Source: PALSA-505 sp963762615 (lineage in GTDB: Bacteria > Actinomycetota > Actinomycetes > Streptosporangiales > Streptosporangiaceae). Taken from it: 64,000 bases of DNA. Position numbers and translations under genes: made by a program. Location of the stretch: positions 434,001-498,000 of the forward strand of contig CAVXLG010000012.1 in assembly GCA_963762615.1 (NCBI GenBank), written 5' to 3'. Under the pieces are notes generated by a model. The model did no database searches and was not told the DNA's origin. It saw only the letters and a program-made list of their open reading frames with translations. Shown in pieces: positions 16,635 through 25,551 of the stretch (within the stretch, counting starts at the first letter, position 1; each line of letters starts with the position of its first letter).

Positions 16635-17015
16635 CGGCCGTCCGGCAAGGGCGGGCGGCTACGGCCCGCGTGCTGCGACCCAGCTTCAACATCTGGGCCA
16701 GGTCGCTACCGGGAAGTCATTCCGGAGCAGGTCCAGGCAGACAATGCCGGGGCCGCACGCTCCTGATGGCCGTTCCGCCGAATACCGTGACCGGTCTACC
16801 GTCTCGGGGCAGGCCGGTGAATTACCCGCGTCAGGTGACGATTGCTCACCCTGCCTGGTCATAGGACTGAAGAAGGCGATCTGGGCGCCGGGTACCGACG
16901 CGGAATCCAGGTAACCGGATCCCGTGCACTCCGCCGTGTTCCCCGATCACCGGAGCTGTCCATGCCGCCGTTTCTTCAGGCCCGCCGCGCCGACCCGAGC
17001 CCGCGGGCCGGCGTC
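16635..17015. other. 381-bp gap carrying array E, no gene recognised
   Basis: Between direct-repeat copy 2 and the aldo/keto reductase. Open frames here have no recognisable motifs. The only structure I see is array E at 16822-16850, about 165 bases before the reductase start. Confidence 0.5.
16822..16850. promoter_or_regulatory. Alternating half-site array E, TTACC-N7-GGTGA-N7-TCACC
   Basis: Half-sites at 16822-16826 (one mismatch), 16834-16838 and 16846-16850 with the same 12-base alternating spacing as arrays A-D. It is upstream of the aldo/keto reductase start at 17016. Confidence 0.6.
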
Positions 17016-17872
17016 ATGTCAGCCTTCGCCCTGGGCCCGATGCGGGTCCGGCGGTCGGGGTACGGTGCGATGCAACTCGCCGGCCCGTTCGCCTTCGGGC
17101 CGCGACCTGACCGCGCCTCGGCCATCGGCGTACTGCGGGCCGCGGCCGCTGCCGGAGTCGATCACATCGACACGGCCCAGTACTACGGCCCCGGCGTCGT
17201 CAACGACTTGATCCGCGAAGCGCTCTGCCCCTACCCCGACGGGCTGGCGATCGTCAGCAAGGTCGCGGTCCGGCCAGCCGACAGCGGCGCCGTCCTCCCG
17301 TCCGGCGATCGGGACCACCTGCGCCAAGAGATCCACGACAACCTCCGCAGCTTGCGGGCCGGACAGCTCGCAGCGGTGAACCTGCGCCTGGCCGGTGGCG
17401 GGCGCATCGACGCGCGGTTCGATGACCAGCTGGCGGCGATGGTGGCGGCCCGCGACGAGGGCCTCATCGCCGGGATAGGCCTGAGTAACGTCAGCCTCGA
17501 CCAGCTACGGCACGCCTTGGCAGGCACCGATATCGTGTGCGTGCAGAACCTGTTCCACCTCGCCTTCCGCCGCGGACCCCGGTTCTCGAGGATTGCCTCG
17601 GCCGTGGCATCGCATTCGTGCCGTTCTGCCCGCTCGGCTGGCCGCGCGGCCAGCACAACCCCGTCCTCACCAGCCCAGTGGTCATTCACACAGCCGCCCG
17701 CCTCGGTATCACCCCGGCGCAGGTCGCGCTCCAGTGGCTGCTGCAGCTGGCCCCGAACGTGCTGCTCATCCCCGGGACCGGCTCTGTCACCCACCTGCGG
17801 GAGAACCTGGCCGCCGAACGCGCGACACTCGATGACCAGGCGCTGCGCCAGCTGGACAGCGTCGGCGCCTGA
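17016..17872 (+). pseudogene. Aldo/keto reductase with apparent frameshift near 17575
   Basis: NADPH-dependent oxidoreductase of the aldo/keto reductase superfamily. The first frame gives the conserved GYGAMQLAGP head, GVDHIDTAQYYGPG (catalytic Asp and Tyr) and VSKVAVRP (Lys), then GIGLSNVSLDQLRHA and VQNLFHL. At about 17570-17580 one base is missing, after which another frame gives CLGRGIAFVPFCPLGW, the APNVLLIPGTGSVTHLREN cofactor segment and a stop at 17872. Restored length is about 285 residues. ATG 17016 fits the head; the ATG at 16962 is also in frame. Sequencing error is the simplest explanation. Confidence 0.78.
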
Positions 17873-18090
17873 CACAAGCAGTACGCATCGACCTCGGTCA
17901 CCCCCTTGAGCCGCGCCCGGCGTAAGTTGGCACCAGCGCACCGCATCCTGCTCAGCCAGGCACCGGGACCAAGGCCAGACTCCGGCTGACACCTCCCTGC
18001 TGCCGTCGCTCTCCGTGACACCCAGGCAGGGGAGTACGTGGTGCCAAGCTCGCTGAAAAAGTGCCAGCTATCGTGAAAAGTCACATAGCC

Positions 18091-18621
18091 ATGGAGATCA
18101 CGCTAGTCCTCGGGGACATCACGACGCAGCGCGTGGACGCAATAGTCAACGCAGCCAACTCGTCACTGCTCGGCGGCGGCGGGGTGGACGGCGCCATCCA
18201 CCGCCGCGGCGGAGGCGCGATCCTGGCCGAATGCCGAGACCTGCGCGCCGGGCAGTTGCGCCGCGGACTGCCCACCGGGCAGGCGGTCGCCACAACGGCG
18301 GGCGAGCTGCCGGCCAGATGGGTGATCCACACGGTCGGGCCGGTGTACTCGGCGGAAGAGGACCGCTCGCACCTTCTGGCCTCGTGCTACTCCGAATCGC
18401 TCCGGGTCGCCGATGAGCTGGGCGCGAGCACCGTCGCGTTTCCCGCCGTGTCAGCCGGCATCTACGGCTGGCCGGCCGACGATGCCGCCCGGATCGCCAT
18501 GACCACCGTGCACGGCACGGCCAGTCGGGTGACAGCGGCCAGCTTCGTGCTGTTCACTCCCGACGTCCTCGGCGCCTTTCAGCAGGCGCTCGACGCGGTG
18601 CGCGGCGGCGCCGCTCCATGA
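18091..18621 (+). CDS. Macro-domain protein (O-acetyl-ADP-ribose deacetylase-like)
   Basis: Single macro domain that binds or hydrolyses ADP-ribose derivatives. The ligand-binding motifs are visible: GDITTQRVDAIVNAANSSL (about 8-26), the Gly-rich LGGGGVDGAIHRRGG (27-41) and VSAGIYGWP (about 122-130). At 176 residues it matches YmdB-type stand-alone enzymes. I start at ATG 18091 (MEITLVLGDIT) because the ten residues encoded upstream are not part of the fold. No partner gene is obvious; the neighbouring aminotransferase is separated by 154 bases. Confidence 0.9.
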   Translation: MEITLVLGDITTQRVDAIVNAANSSLLGGGGVDGAIHRRGGGAILAECRDLRAGQLRRGLPTGQAVATTAGELPARWVIHTVGPVYSAEEDRSHLLASCYSESLRVADELGASTVAFPAVSAGIYGWPADDAARIAMTTVHGTASRVTAASFVLFTPDVLGAFQQALDAVRGGAAP

Positions 18622-18775
18622 TCGCGAAGATTCCGTCATGCCGGAGCGTGAGTGCTGCTATCGGATACCCGAGTCTTCGCCTTGATCGGCCAGGGGCGGC
18701 CGGGCCCGCGCGGGCCTGGTCACCCCGTACCGGGTGCAAGACTGGCAGGGCAAGACGCTGAGTTGCTGGAGGTCA

Positions 18776-19858
18776 ATGGTGCCCGCCGCGCAGACGCCGC
18801 GTTTCCGCTCCGTGCTTGACGGCTTCGCCCCCTACAAGCCGGGCCGCGTCCCGTCATCCCCGGACGGCAAATCGTTCAAGCTGTCGTCCAACGAGTCCCC
18901 GTTCGGGCCGCTGCCATCGGTCCGCGACGTGATCGCCGCCGCCGCCGGGGAGGTCCACCGGTACCCGGACAACGGCGCGCAGGCCCTGACCGAGGCGATC
19001 AGCGCCCGGTTCGGGGTGCCGCAGGCGCACATCGCGGTCGGCTGCGGCTCGGTGGGAGTGACCCAGCAGCTCCTGGAGGCGACCGCGGAGCCCGGCGAAC
19101 AGGTGCTGTACGCCTGGCGGTCGTTCGAGGCGTATCCCACGCTGGCCGACCTGTCCGGGGCCGAGTCGGCGCGGGTGCCGCTGCAGGACGAGACGCATGA
19201 CCTGACCGCGATGGCCGACGCGATCAGCGAACGGACCAGGATCGTCTTCGTCTGTAATCCGAACAATCCAACCGGCACCGTCGTGCGGCGCGCCGAGCTG
19301 GAGAAGTTCCTCGACGCCGTGCCGGCGGACTGCCTGGTCGTACTGGACGAGGCGTACCGCGAGTACGTGCGCGATCCCGGCGTGCCGGACGGGCTCAGCC
19401 TCTACCCCGGACGGCCGAATCTCGCTGTGCTCCGCACGTTCTCCAAGGCCTACGGGCTGGCCGGACTGCGAGTGGGATTCATGGTGGCCGCCGAACCGGT
19501 CGCGGCGGCCGTACGCATGACGATGCTGCCGTTCACCGTGAACCACATCGCCCAGGCGGCGGCGATCGCGTCGCTCGCCGCGGAGTCCGAGCTGCTCGAC
19601 CGGGTCAACGCGGTGGTCGGCGAGCGAGCCCGCGTCCGCGGAGCGCTGCTCGGCGACGGCTGGACCGTGCCGCCCACCGAGGCAAACTTCGTCTGGCTGC
19701 GCCTGGGCCAGGACACCGGTCACTTCGCGGCCGAGTGCGCGGCCGCCGGGATCAGCGTCCGGCCGTTCGGGGACGAGGGCGCCCGGGTCTCGATCGGCGA
19801 TCCGGAGGCGAACGAGGCCTTCCTCGCCATCGCCAAGGCCTACCCGCGCCGTCACTAG
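18776..19858 (+). CDS. Histidinol-phosphate/aromatic aminotransferase
   Basis: PLP-dependent class II aminotransferase of the HisC/Pat type. Visible motifs: KLSSNESPFGP near the N-terminus, NPNNPTGT (about 162-169), LDEAYREYV with the PLP-contacting Asp and Tyr, and TFSKAYGLAGLRVGF with the Schiff-base Lys (about 224). The full length is 360 residues. A GGAGG at 18768-18772 supports ATG 18776 or GTG 18779. It stands alone, away from histidine genes, so aromatic amino acid transamination is as likely as histidine biosynthesis. Converges on the epimerase gene. Confidence 0.87.
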   Translation: MVPAAQTPRFRSVLDGFAPYKPGRVPSSPDGKSFKLSSNESPFGPLPSVRDVIAAAAGEVHRYPDNGAQALTEAISARFGVPQAHIAVGCGSVGVTQQLLEATAEPGEQVLYAWRSFEAYPTLADLSGAESARVPLQDETHDLTAMADAISERTRIVFVCNPNNPTGTVVRRAELEKFLDAVPADCLVVLDEAYREYVRDPGVPDGLSLYPGRPNLAVLRTFSKAYGLAGLRVGFMVAAEPVAAAVRMTMLPFTVNHIAQAAAIASLAAESELLDRVNAVVGERARVRGALLGDGWTVPPTEANFVWLRLGQDTGHFAAECAAAGISVRPFGDEGARVSIGDPEANEAFLAIAKAYPRRH

Positions 19859-19911
19859 CATCCGCGCCGTCACTCAGGGTCGCGGTGTCGGCCCGTCATG
19901 GCCGGACTGAC

Positions 19912-20883
19912 TTATCGCGCGACGGCGTTCAGGGCGCGGTCGTCGGCGCTGAAGTCGGAGCCGGCGTCGGGGGGCGGGTGGGCGAGGTGCCACCGGACCG
20001 ATGCGGCAATCCCCTGCGCAGGGTCGCCCGGCCGCCAGCCGAGCAGCTCACGGGCCTTGTGGCTGTCGACCAGCATGTGCTGCGGGTGATCGACGGTCAT
20101 GTTCATGTCCTCGGCCACGTCCTGATCCGGGACCGTGACCAGCTCGGCGTCATGCCCGGCCGCGGCGAGAATCTGGCGTGTCCAGTCCGCAACCGTGCCG
20201 GAGGCAGCCTCAACGATGTTGAGTATCTGCCCGGCGGCGCCGGTATCGAGGGTCGCTAGCACGGCAGTTGCCACGTCGCCGACGTAGCAGCGGCTCAGCA
20301 GCCAGCTGCCGGTACCGACCGGGATGCGCTTGCGTCCGGCCCGCACTCTGCGCAGGACGAATTCTTCCCGGCGCTGCGGGTCGTGCTCACCGTAGATGAA
20401 GCCAAGGCGCAGCACCGTGCCGCCGCGCTTGAGGTACGCCGGCTCGACATCCAGCTTCTCGTAGTCGTCGAAACCGCCGCCTCGCTGGCCGCGGTACGGG
20501 TAGCGGCCTCGGCGAACCGGCGACTCCTCGGTGATCGGGACCGGCTCGCCGCCCTGGTGATCGTCCATCAGCTCGAAGGCACGGTAGACGTCCACGCTCG
20601 ACAGCACGACCAGCCTGGCGTCCGGCAGGTGCGGGAGTACGGCGTGAACGTCCGCCCTGGACATGGCGAGCGTATCCACGACGGCATGCGGGCGCAGCGC
20701 GCTGATCTCCGCGGCCAGCCGGGCGAAGTCGCGGCGGTCGGTGTGCAAGTGCCTGCACCCGGCCAGGTCGGTCGGCTCGGTCTGGCCGCGGTGAACCAAT
20801 GTCACGTCATCGCCGCGCGCGAGGAGTTCCTCGGTGATCCTGCGCCCGATGAACTTCGTGCCGCCGATAACGAGGACCCGCAT
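19912..20883 (-). CDS. NAD-dependent epimerase/dehydratase-like protein
   Basis: Extended short-chain dehydrogenase fold. The dinucleotide-binding motif GGTKFIGRR is at residues 8-16, a VVLSSVDVY strand at about 94, and the RLGFIYGEHDP segment at about 160. The usual YxxxK catalytic pair is not intact in FDDYEKLDVE, so activity may differ from classical epimerases. Length 323 residues. The substrate is not inferable. A second paralogue lies at 30676-31698. Confidence 0.8.
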   Translation of the reverse strand: MRVLVIGGTKFIGRRITEELLARGDDVTLVHRGQTEPTDLAGCRHLHTDRRDFARLAAEISALRPHAVVDTLAMSRADVHAVLPHLPDARLVVLSSVDVYRAFELMDDHQGGEPVPITEESPVRRGRYPYRGQRGGGFDDYEKLDVEPAYLKRGGTVLRLGFIYGEHDPQRREEFVLRRVRAGRKRIPVGTGSWLLSRCYVGDVATAVLATLDTGAAGQILNIVEAASGTVADWTRQILAAAGHDAELVTVPDQDVAEDMNMTVDHPQHMLVDSHKARELLGWRPGDPAQGIAASVRWHLAHPPPDAGSDFSADDRALNAVAR

Positions 20884-21031
20884 ACTGCCTCCACCGCGAT
20901 GCCTAACGCTGCCGCTCCTTGATCAGTTCAGCACGGGACGCGCGGGTAACACCGCATTTTCACGGTCGGCTGAACCCCGCTGCCTGCCCGCCCGTGGTCC
21001 GGCGCCGCCGCGATCGGGAGCTTCTCCCTGG

Positions 21032-22410
21032 CTATCCGGCCGCCCCATGGTCCAGCTTCTCGACGATCAGCCGGTAGAACTGGCGGGGCCGCCCGGGCTG
21101 GGGCGTCCGGCTCGGCGGCAGCGGCCAGGCCAGTCCCTCGTCCGCCAGGGTGCGCAGCAGCCGCCGCGCCGTCCGCGGCGTCACGCCAAGCAGCCGTCCG
21201 GTCATCTCCGCGTCGACGGCAACCGCGGCGTCGGCGCTGGCCAGCTTGCCCGCCAGCCGGGACAGGATTTCGATCCCTCTGGGCCTGACCTGTTCCTGCC
21301 GCCGCAGCGACGGCTGACGCGGCGCAGGCACCAGCGCCCTGCCCTCCCGGTCCAGGCCGAACACGCCCGCGCGCAGGCCCGAGTGGGAGCTGCCGAGGGC
21401 GGCGCGGGCATGCGCCTCAGCCTCCTGCGCGGTCCTGCCCATCCCGACGCCCACGTCCAGGACTATGCCGAGCGACGAGCGCGCCCGTTCGGTGAACGGC
21501 GGCTCGCGGAACCCGTCGGTCGCGGGATGCAGCGAACCGCGGGTGGCCGTGACGTGAAAGCTGTGATCACCCATCGGGCTGACCGTGGCGTGGATTCGCT
21601 GCGCCTCCTGGACGAGGAACCGGTGCACAGTCAGGCGGAGTTCCTCGCGGGACTGCCGCGGGCCCGGACGCCGCTGGGTGTCCCTGAGCGTCGGCACCTC
21701 GATCACGACCACGGCCAGCTGTGCCTCTTCCAGCCTGCGCTGGCCGGCGAGCAGCGTGGCCGTCTGCAGCCCGGCCCGGATCGCGCTGCCGGTGGGCCGC
21801 AGCGTAATCACCGGGACGCCGGCCGCGGAGAGCCGCGCGGCGACGGAATTCAGGCAGGTGACCGCGAGCGACGTCTCGTCCCTGCGCCAGAGTCGCTCGT
21901 GGAACGCCGCCAGCGTCGCGGCACTCGCGGTCTCCTCGCGGACGTGCACGCTCTGCGCCGGCAGCCCGAGCTCGGCGTAGGCCTCCTCCACGTCCCCGCG
22001 GCCGAGCACGTCGACGCTGACCCGGGCCAGGTCGTGATCGTCGCCCGCGCGCAGCAGGGCCGCGTACAGCGCGCTGCCGGTCAGCGGGATGCAGGTGGCC
22101 GGCCCGGCGAGGGCGCCGGCCTTCCTCGCGTACTCGTACGGGACAGGACTGGCGAACAGGCAGACGTCAACGACTGGACCGAGCCGGTGAACCTTGTCCG
22201 CCGCTTCCTGCTCGTCCCGGTACGCGGCGGCGATCAGCCGCGTGGCCAGCCCGTCGCCGGCGCCGCCGAGCAGCCCGTCGGCCGCGCCGGGAAGCGCGGC
22301 GGCGCCGGGCCGGCCGACGAGGCGCCGGACAGCATGACCCGCTCCACCAGCTCGTGCGGTCCCACCACGGCGATGGTCAGATCATCCGAGGGCTGCCGCT
22401 GCACGCTCAT
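21032..22410 (-). pseudogene. Predicted HTH regulator with apparent frameshift near 22290-22345
   Basis: The N-terminal frame opens at ATG 22410 with MSVQRQPSDDLTIAVVGPHE and LVERVMLSGA. A shift in a GC-rich stretch at about 22290-22345 is needed to enter the frame LIAAAYRDEQEAADKVHRLG, VCLFASPVPYEYARKAG and RVSVDVLGRGDVEEAYAELG, which continues to the stop at 21032. The second half contains LGIVLDVGVGMGRTAQEAEAHARAALG, a nucleotide-cyclase-like pattern. A C-terminal winged helix follows (TGRLLGVTPRTARRLLRTLA). I recall similar actinobacterial proteins described only as regulators; the ligand is unknown. The gene is probably intact, with a sequence error. Confidence 0.65.
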
Positions 22411-22777
22411 CACTGGTTACCAGGTCGCACGGTGGCGGTACTGGCGCGCTCATGCATCTCCGGCAGGCTGAGCTGCCACGCGACGTGCATCCGCTAACCA
22501 TTCCCGTTCGCGGTAGCGACCTTCTCCCTGCCACGCAATGTCCGGCCCATCTACGCGGAGCAATTGTGCGATTCTACATTTCCGTGACCCGCGCCGAAGA
22601 TCGCAAAGGTAAGAGCGCCCGGCCCATGGGCGTTAACCCTGCGTGCTGGCCGCCTCGTCCAGCCGGGAGGTGGCATCCAGGCAATCCTGGCCGGGCCGAG
22701 GAGGCCCAGAAGGGAGTCAGCCCGGATTGGCTGGCTACTGACGAGAGCGCCGACGGGAGCACACGCTCCGTGGCTGG
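22411..22777. other. 367-bp gap with no recognised gene
   Basis: Between the regulator start and the MurA stop. It includes a less GC-rich patch around 22555-22620 that may hold the regulator promoter. I see no convincing -35/-10 pair, RNA gene or long dyad. Confidence 0.5.
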
Positions 22778-24061
22778 TCAGTCGGCCGTCTCGGCCGTAA
22801 TGTCGGCGCCTAGCGCGGTCAGCCGGGCGGCGATCGATGCGTGACCCCGGTCGATCGGGTAGCCGGGCGCGACCACCGTCTCGCCCTCGGCGGCCAGGCC
22901 GGCCAGGATGAGCGCTATGCCGGTGCGCAGGTCGTGCGCCACGACCTCGGCTCCCTTGAGCGTGCTGGGACCGTGCACGATGACCGCGTTGGAATCCACT
23001 TCGATCTTGGCGTCCATCTTGCTGAGCTCTCCGACCAGCGTGTACCGGCCGTCGTAGATCGTCTCGCGGATGTAGCTGGTGCCGTCCGCGAGACAGCTCA
23101 GCGCCATGATCGGAGACTGCAGGTCAGTGGCGAATCCCGGGTACGGGCTGGTGATCACGTTGATCGGGCGGAGCTTGTGCTGCAGCCGTACCTGCAGCAC
23201 GGCCCCGGAGGTGGCGAACTCCACCCCCATTTGCTCCAGCTTCCAGCGAACCACCCCGAAGTGATCGAGAGACCCGCCCACCAGGCTCAGCTCGCCGCCG
23301 GTGATGGCGGCCGCCATCGCGAAAACGCCGGCGTCGATCCGGTCCGGCATCACCGTGTGCTCGACGGCGGTGAGCTCGTGCACGCCCTCCACGGCGACGA
23401 ACCCGGTGCCGCCGCCGCTGATCCGGGCGCCCATCTTGGCGAGGAACGCGATCACGTCAAGCACCTCGGGCTCGAGCGCGGTGTTGTCGATCACGGTCCG
23501 GCCCGGGGCGAGCGAGGCCGCCATGATCAGGTTCTCGGTGCCGGTGTGCGACGGGGTGTCCAGGTACAGGTGGGCACCGCGAAGCTGCCCAGCCTGGATG
23601 TGGATCACGCTCTCGCCCTCGGTCACGGTCGCGCCGAGCCGGGCGAAGCCTCGATAGTGGAAGTCGAGGTTCCTGCTGCCCAGATTGCATCCGCCGATGC
23701 CCTCGATGACCGCCTCGCCGAGCCGGTGCAGCAAGGCCGGCACGAACAGCACCGACCCGCGGAACCTGCGTGCGATCTCGGCAGGCAGCACTGGGCTGGT
23801 GAGCCGGGACGCGTCCACTACCAGGATGTGCTCCGCTTCGTGGAACTCCACCAGGGCACCGACCGCCTGGGCCAGCTCGATCGCGCGGCGGACGTCTTCG
23901 ATGACCGGCACGTTCCGCAGCACGGTTCGTCCTCTGGCCGCGAGCAGCGACGCCGCGATCATCTTGAGCGCTGCGTTCTTCGCGCCCTGGACGAAGACCG
24001 TCCCCTCCAGCGGGTTGCCCCCTCGCACGCGGTAACGGGTCGTCTCGGAGCCCATGGTCAT
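22778..24061 (-). CDS. murA: UDP-N-acetylglucosamine 1-carboxyvinyltransferase (MurA family)
   Basis: EPSP-synthase-fold enzyme that transfers enolpyruvate from PEP to UDP-GlcNAc, the first committed step of peptidoglycan synthesis. Visible features: QGAKNAALKM with the Lys/Asn pair (about 28-29), IGGCNLGSRNLDFH with the PEP-binding, fosfomycin-target Cys (about 125), and DLRTGIALILAGLAAEG with the C-terminal catalytic Arg. Full length at 427 residues. AGGAG about 9 bases upstream supports ATG 24061. It lies beside purine genes rather than a cell-wall cluster, so it may be a second MurA copy. Confidence 0.85.
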   Translation of the reverse strand: MTMGSETTRYRVRGGNPLEGTVFVQGAKNAALKMIAASLLAARGRTVLRNVPVIEDVRRAIELAQAVGALVEFHEAEHILVVDASRLTSPVLPAEIARRFRGSVLFVPALLHRLGEAVIEGIGGCNLGSRNLDFHYRGFARLGATVTEGESVIHIQAGQLRGAHLYLDTPSHTGTENLIMAASLAPGRTVIDNTALEPEVLDVIAFLAKMGARISGGGTGFVAVEGVHELTAVEHTVMPDRIDAGVFAMAAAITGGELSLVGGSLDHFGVVRWKLEQMGVEFATSGAVLQVRLQHKLRPINVITSPYPGFATDLQSPIMALSCLADGTSYIRETIYDGRYTLVGELSKMDAKIEVDSNAVIVHGPSTLKGAEVVAHDLRTGIALILAGLAAEGETVVAPGYPIDRGHASIAARLTALGADITAETAD

Positions 24062-24244
24062 CTGGTCGCAACTCCTGTCCGAGGTGATCAGCCTCCCGGC
24101 CTGCGGCCGGCTGAAACTGTGCGCCCGGGCTCTCTCCGGGCGGTGGCGGCGGGCGGTTCGCAGCCGCAGAACTCGGTCCAGTATTCCATCGCGGATCCGG
24201 TACGACGGACAGCTCGGCCGATCCGGCGGCCGCGTCGCCCGGGG

Positions 24245-25551
24245 TCAGGACAGCTGCTTTAGCCGTTCGAACACGCCTCCCAGACGTTCGGTATAGCGCT
24301 CCGGCCTGCACACTTCGTCGAGACGTTGGTCGTCGATCTGCTGCCCGTGCGCAGCCGCATGCTGACGGAGAGTAGTGCGAAATGGGATTCCTGTGTCCCA
24401 TGTCTCCATCGCGGCCTGCTGGACGAGCGAGTAGGCGTCCTCGCGGGTCATGCCGGAGCGGATGAGCTCGAGCAGCACCGCCGAGGTGTAGATGAGCCCG
24501 CCGGTAGCCTCCAGGTTGACCCGCATCCGGGCCGCGTCCACCGTGAGTCCCTCGACCAGCCCGGTGGTGAGCGCCAGCAGGTAGTCGGTCAGGATGGCGG
24601 CGTCGGGCAGGGCCACGCGTTCCACGCTGGAATGCGAGATGTCCCGCTCGTGCCACAGCGGCATCCCCTCCATGACGGGAATGACCTGGGCGCGGACCAC
24701 CCGGGCCAGCCCGCAGATCCGCTCTGACCGGATCGGGTTCTTCTTGTGCGGCATCGCCGATGAGCCCTTCTGCCCCTTCCTGAACGGCTCTGCCAGCTCG
24801 CGTACCTCGGTTCGCTGCCCGTGCCTGACCTCGAGCGCGACAGCCTCGCAGACCGTGGCGGTGATCGCGAGCACGCTGACCCATTCCGAGATCCCGTCCC
24901 GGAACACCACCTGGCTGGCCACCGGGGCCGGCCGCAGCCCCAGGGCGGGCATGACCTCAGCCTCGATAGCCGGGTCGATGTTGGAGTAGGTGCCGACGGG
25001 CCCGGACAGCTTGCCGACGGCCACCGCCTCGCGGGCGCGCAGCAGCCGGTCACGGCAGCGGGCCATGGCGAAGGCGAAGTCGGCCACCCGGTGGCCCCAG
25101 ACGTCGGGCTCGGCGTGAACGCCGTGCGTCCGCCCGGCCCGCAGCGTGCCGCGGTGCGCCAGCGCGTGGTCGCGGAGCACCGCCACCAGCGGCCGGCCTT
25201 GGCCAGCAGCAGGTCGGTCGCCTCGGTGAGCTGGACGGCCAGCGCCGTGTCGAGCAGGTCGGAAGAGGTCAGGCCGAAGTGCACGTACGCCGCGGCCTCG
25301 CGCGGCGAGGTGTTGTCGGCCCAGGCGCTGAGGAAGGCGATCACGTCGTGGTCGGTCACCGCCTCAGCCGCGGCGACCGCGTCGGCCGACGGCGGCGGTG
25401 CCTGCCGGACCGGCTGCACGCAGTCGGCGGGCACGATCCCGGCCCGCGCCTGCGCCTCCAGCACCAGCGTTTCCACCCGGGTCCACAGCTCGTACTTGTG
25501 CGCGTCGCTCCAGATCCGCCCCATCTCGGGCAGCGTGTACCGCTCGATCAT
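24245..25551 (-). CDS. purB: Adenylosuccinate lyase PurB, interrupted by a one-base deletion
   Basis: Cleaves SAICAR and adenylosuccinate in purine synthesis. The N-terminal frame starts MIERYTLPEMGRIWSDAHKY and contains FGLTSSDLLDTALAVQLTEA, ending LLLAKAG. The remaining frame (VAVLRDHALAHRGTL, GRTHGVHAEP, and the signature GSSAMPHKKNP) runs to the stop at 24245. The two join if one C is restored at about 25190-25197, making LLLAKAGPLVAVLRDH. Because purB is normally needed for purine synthesis, a sequencing error is more likely than a broken gene. Its ATG overlaps the purD stop (ATGA), implying translational coupling. Confidence 0.88.

Noticed and set aside
11665..16850. PHO-box or CRP-site explanation for the GGTGA/TCACC arrays
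   Set aside because: PHO boxes are direct repeats of GTTCACC at 11 bases, and CRP sites are TGTGA-N6-TCACA. These arrays alternate in orientation with a 12-base step.
22411..22777. Small gene of 130 codons on the plus strand
   Set aside because: No ribosome binding site or recognisable motif; lies over the regulator promoter region.
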